A stretch of 64,000 nucleotides of DNA from Oleomonas cavernae (lineage in GTDB: Bacteria; Pseudomonadota; Alphaproteobacteria; Zavarziniales; Zavarziniaceae): assembly GCF_003590945.1 (NCBI RefSeq), contig NZ_QYUK01000011.1:2858909-2922908 (forward strand), read 5' to 3'. The notes beneath the pieces were generated by a model. That model was not told where the DNA came from. It was given only the letters and a program-made list of their open reading frames with translations, and did not search any database. The position numbers and the translations under genes were made by a program. Below, in pieces: positions 63,708-64,000 of this stretch (position 1 is its first letter; every line of letters begins with the position of its first letter).

Positions 63708-64000
63708 ATGTTTGCGGTTATCAAGACCGGCGGCAAGCAGTACAAGGTCGCCGAGCAGGATGTCATCACCGTCGAGCGCCTGGAAGGCGAAGCCGGTAGT
63801 GTGATCTCCTTCGACCAGGTGCTGATGGTCGGCGAAGGCGAGAGCTTCACGGTCGGTGCGCCGGTCGTGGCGGGCGCGGTGGTGTCGGCGCAGATCGTCG
63901 GCCAGGCGCGCGCCCCAAGCTGATCGTCTTCAAGAAGCGCCGTCGCCAGAATTCGCGCCGCAAGAACGGCCATCGCCAGGACCTCACCGTCCTGAAGATC
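63708..64000 (+). CDS. rplU: Ribosomal protein bL21 (RplU), apparent frameshift and truncated by window edge
   Basis: [20 protein letters not shown] then [20 protein letters not shown] are the bL21 N-terminus. The frame goes off after IVGQARAP to a stop at 63921-63923, but the normal continuation [20 protein letters not shown] with QDLTVLKI runs on in the next frame to base 64000. One missing G in the CGCGCCCC at 63908-63915 (GGC to GC) would give [13 protein letters not shown]. As rplU is near-universal and essential, the break is almost surely a sequence error. It binds 23S rRNA in the large subunit. Confidence 0.9.

Noticed and set aside
63708..63923. Programmed frameshifting in rplU
   Set aside because: No slippery heptamer or stimulatory structure is visible, and bL21 is not known for this; a base-calling error is simpler.

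Overview
The window is high-GC DNA, most likely from an alphaproteobacterium. This rests on gene content rather than on a marker gene: DUF5681, DUF2293 and DUF3489-DUF2924-recombinase modules, AcuI, and rplU at the right edge. The left part (1 to about 13.1 kb) is ordinary chromosome: a partial unknown protein, a flavin monooxygenase, small membrane proteins, an aldo/keto reductase, an HD protein, a PPOX/SnoaL/CMD cluster beside a hydrolase-LuxR fusion regulator, and a LysR/MFS pair. Two accessory islands follow. At 13.6-15.8 kb a lower-GC island with a SAM methyltransferase and small unknown genes cuts off a toxin gene. At 17.3-21.8 kb a mobile segment carries a nuclease-like gene, a C-protein-like controller with a recognisable C-box, a ParB-N4/N6 methyltransferase, DUF5681 and several broken genes.

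From 22 to 45 kb the window holds catabolism. A plus-strand group (TetR, acuI, MDR reductase, MATE pump, AraC, zinc alcohol dehydrogenase, cupin dioxygenase, epoxide-hydrolase-like protein) faces a minus-strand supercluster. That supercluster has a linalool dehydratase/isomerase-like protein, DUF169, enoyl-CoA hydratase, acyl-CoA synthetase, SDRs, MDR, GMC oxidoreductase, an Old Yellow Enzyme and hydrolases. It appears to be run by two local TetR repressors: one with at least five ATAAC-RTC-GTTAT operators, arranged in pairs exactly 20 bp apart at three promoters, and one with two copies of an 18-bp ATATGAT-type palindrome. I infer a catabolic pathway for a terpenoid-like or similar hydrophobic alcohol; the substrate cannot be read from sequence.

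From 46 to 61 kb lies a defence/mobility island: HigB/HigA-ImmA toxin-antitoxin, a complete type I restriction-modification operon whose HsdM has an N-terminal HTH domain, a YgjP-like peptidase, a PD-(D/E)XK protein, a large HTH-P-loop (dynamin-like) GTPase candidate with its own paired operators, and a DUF3489-DUF2924-serine recombinase module next to tRNA-Ser(CGA). The right end returns to core genes (ferritin-like di-iron protein, DUF2293, rplU).

At least seven genes, including essential rplU, carry apparent single-base indels, mostly in C/G runs. I therefore suspect consensus errors for many of them and treat genes with an intact context as functional. One further gene has a clean CGA-to-TGA nonsense change. 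No CRISPR array or rRNA is visible.
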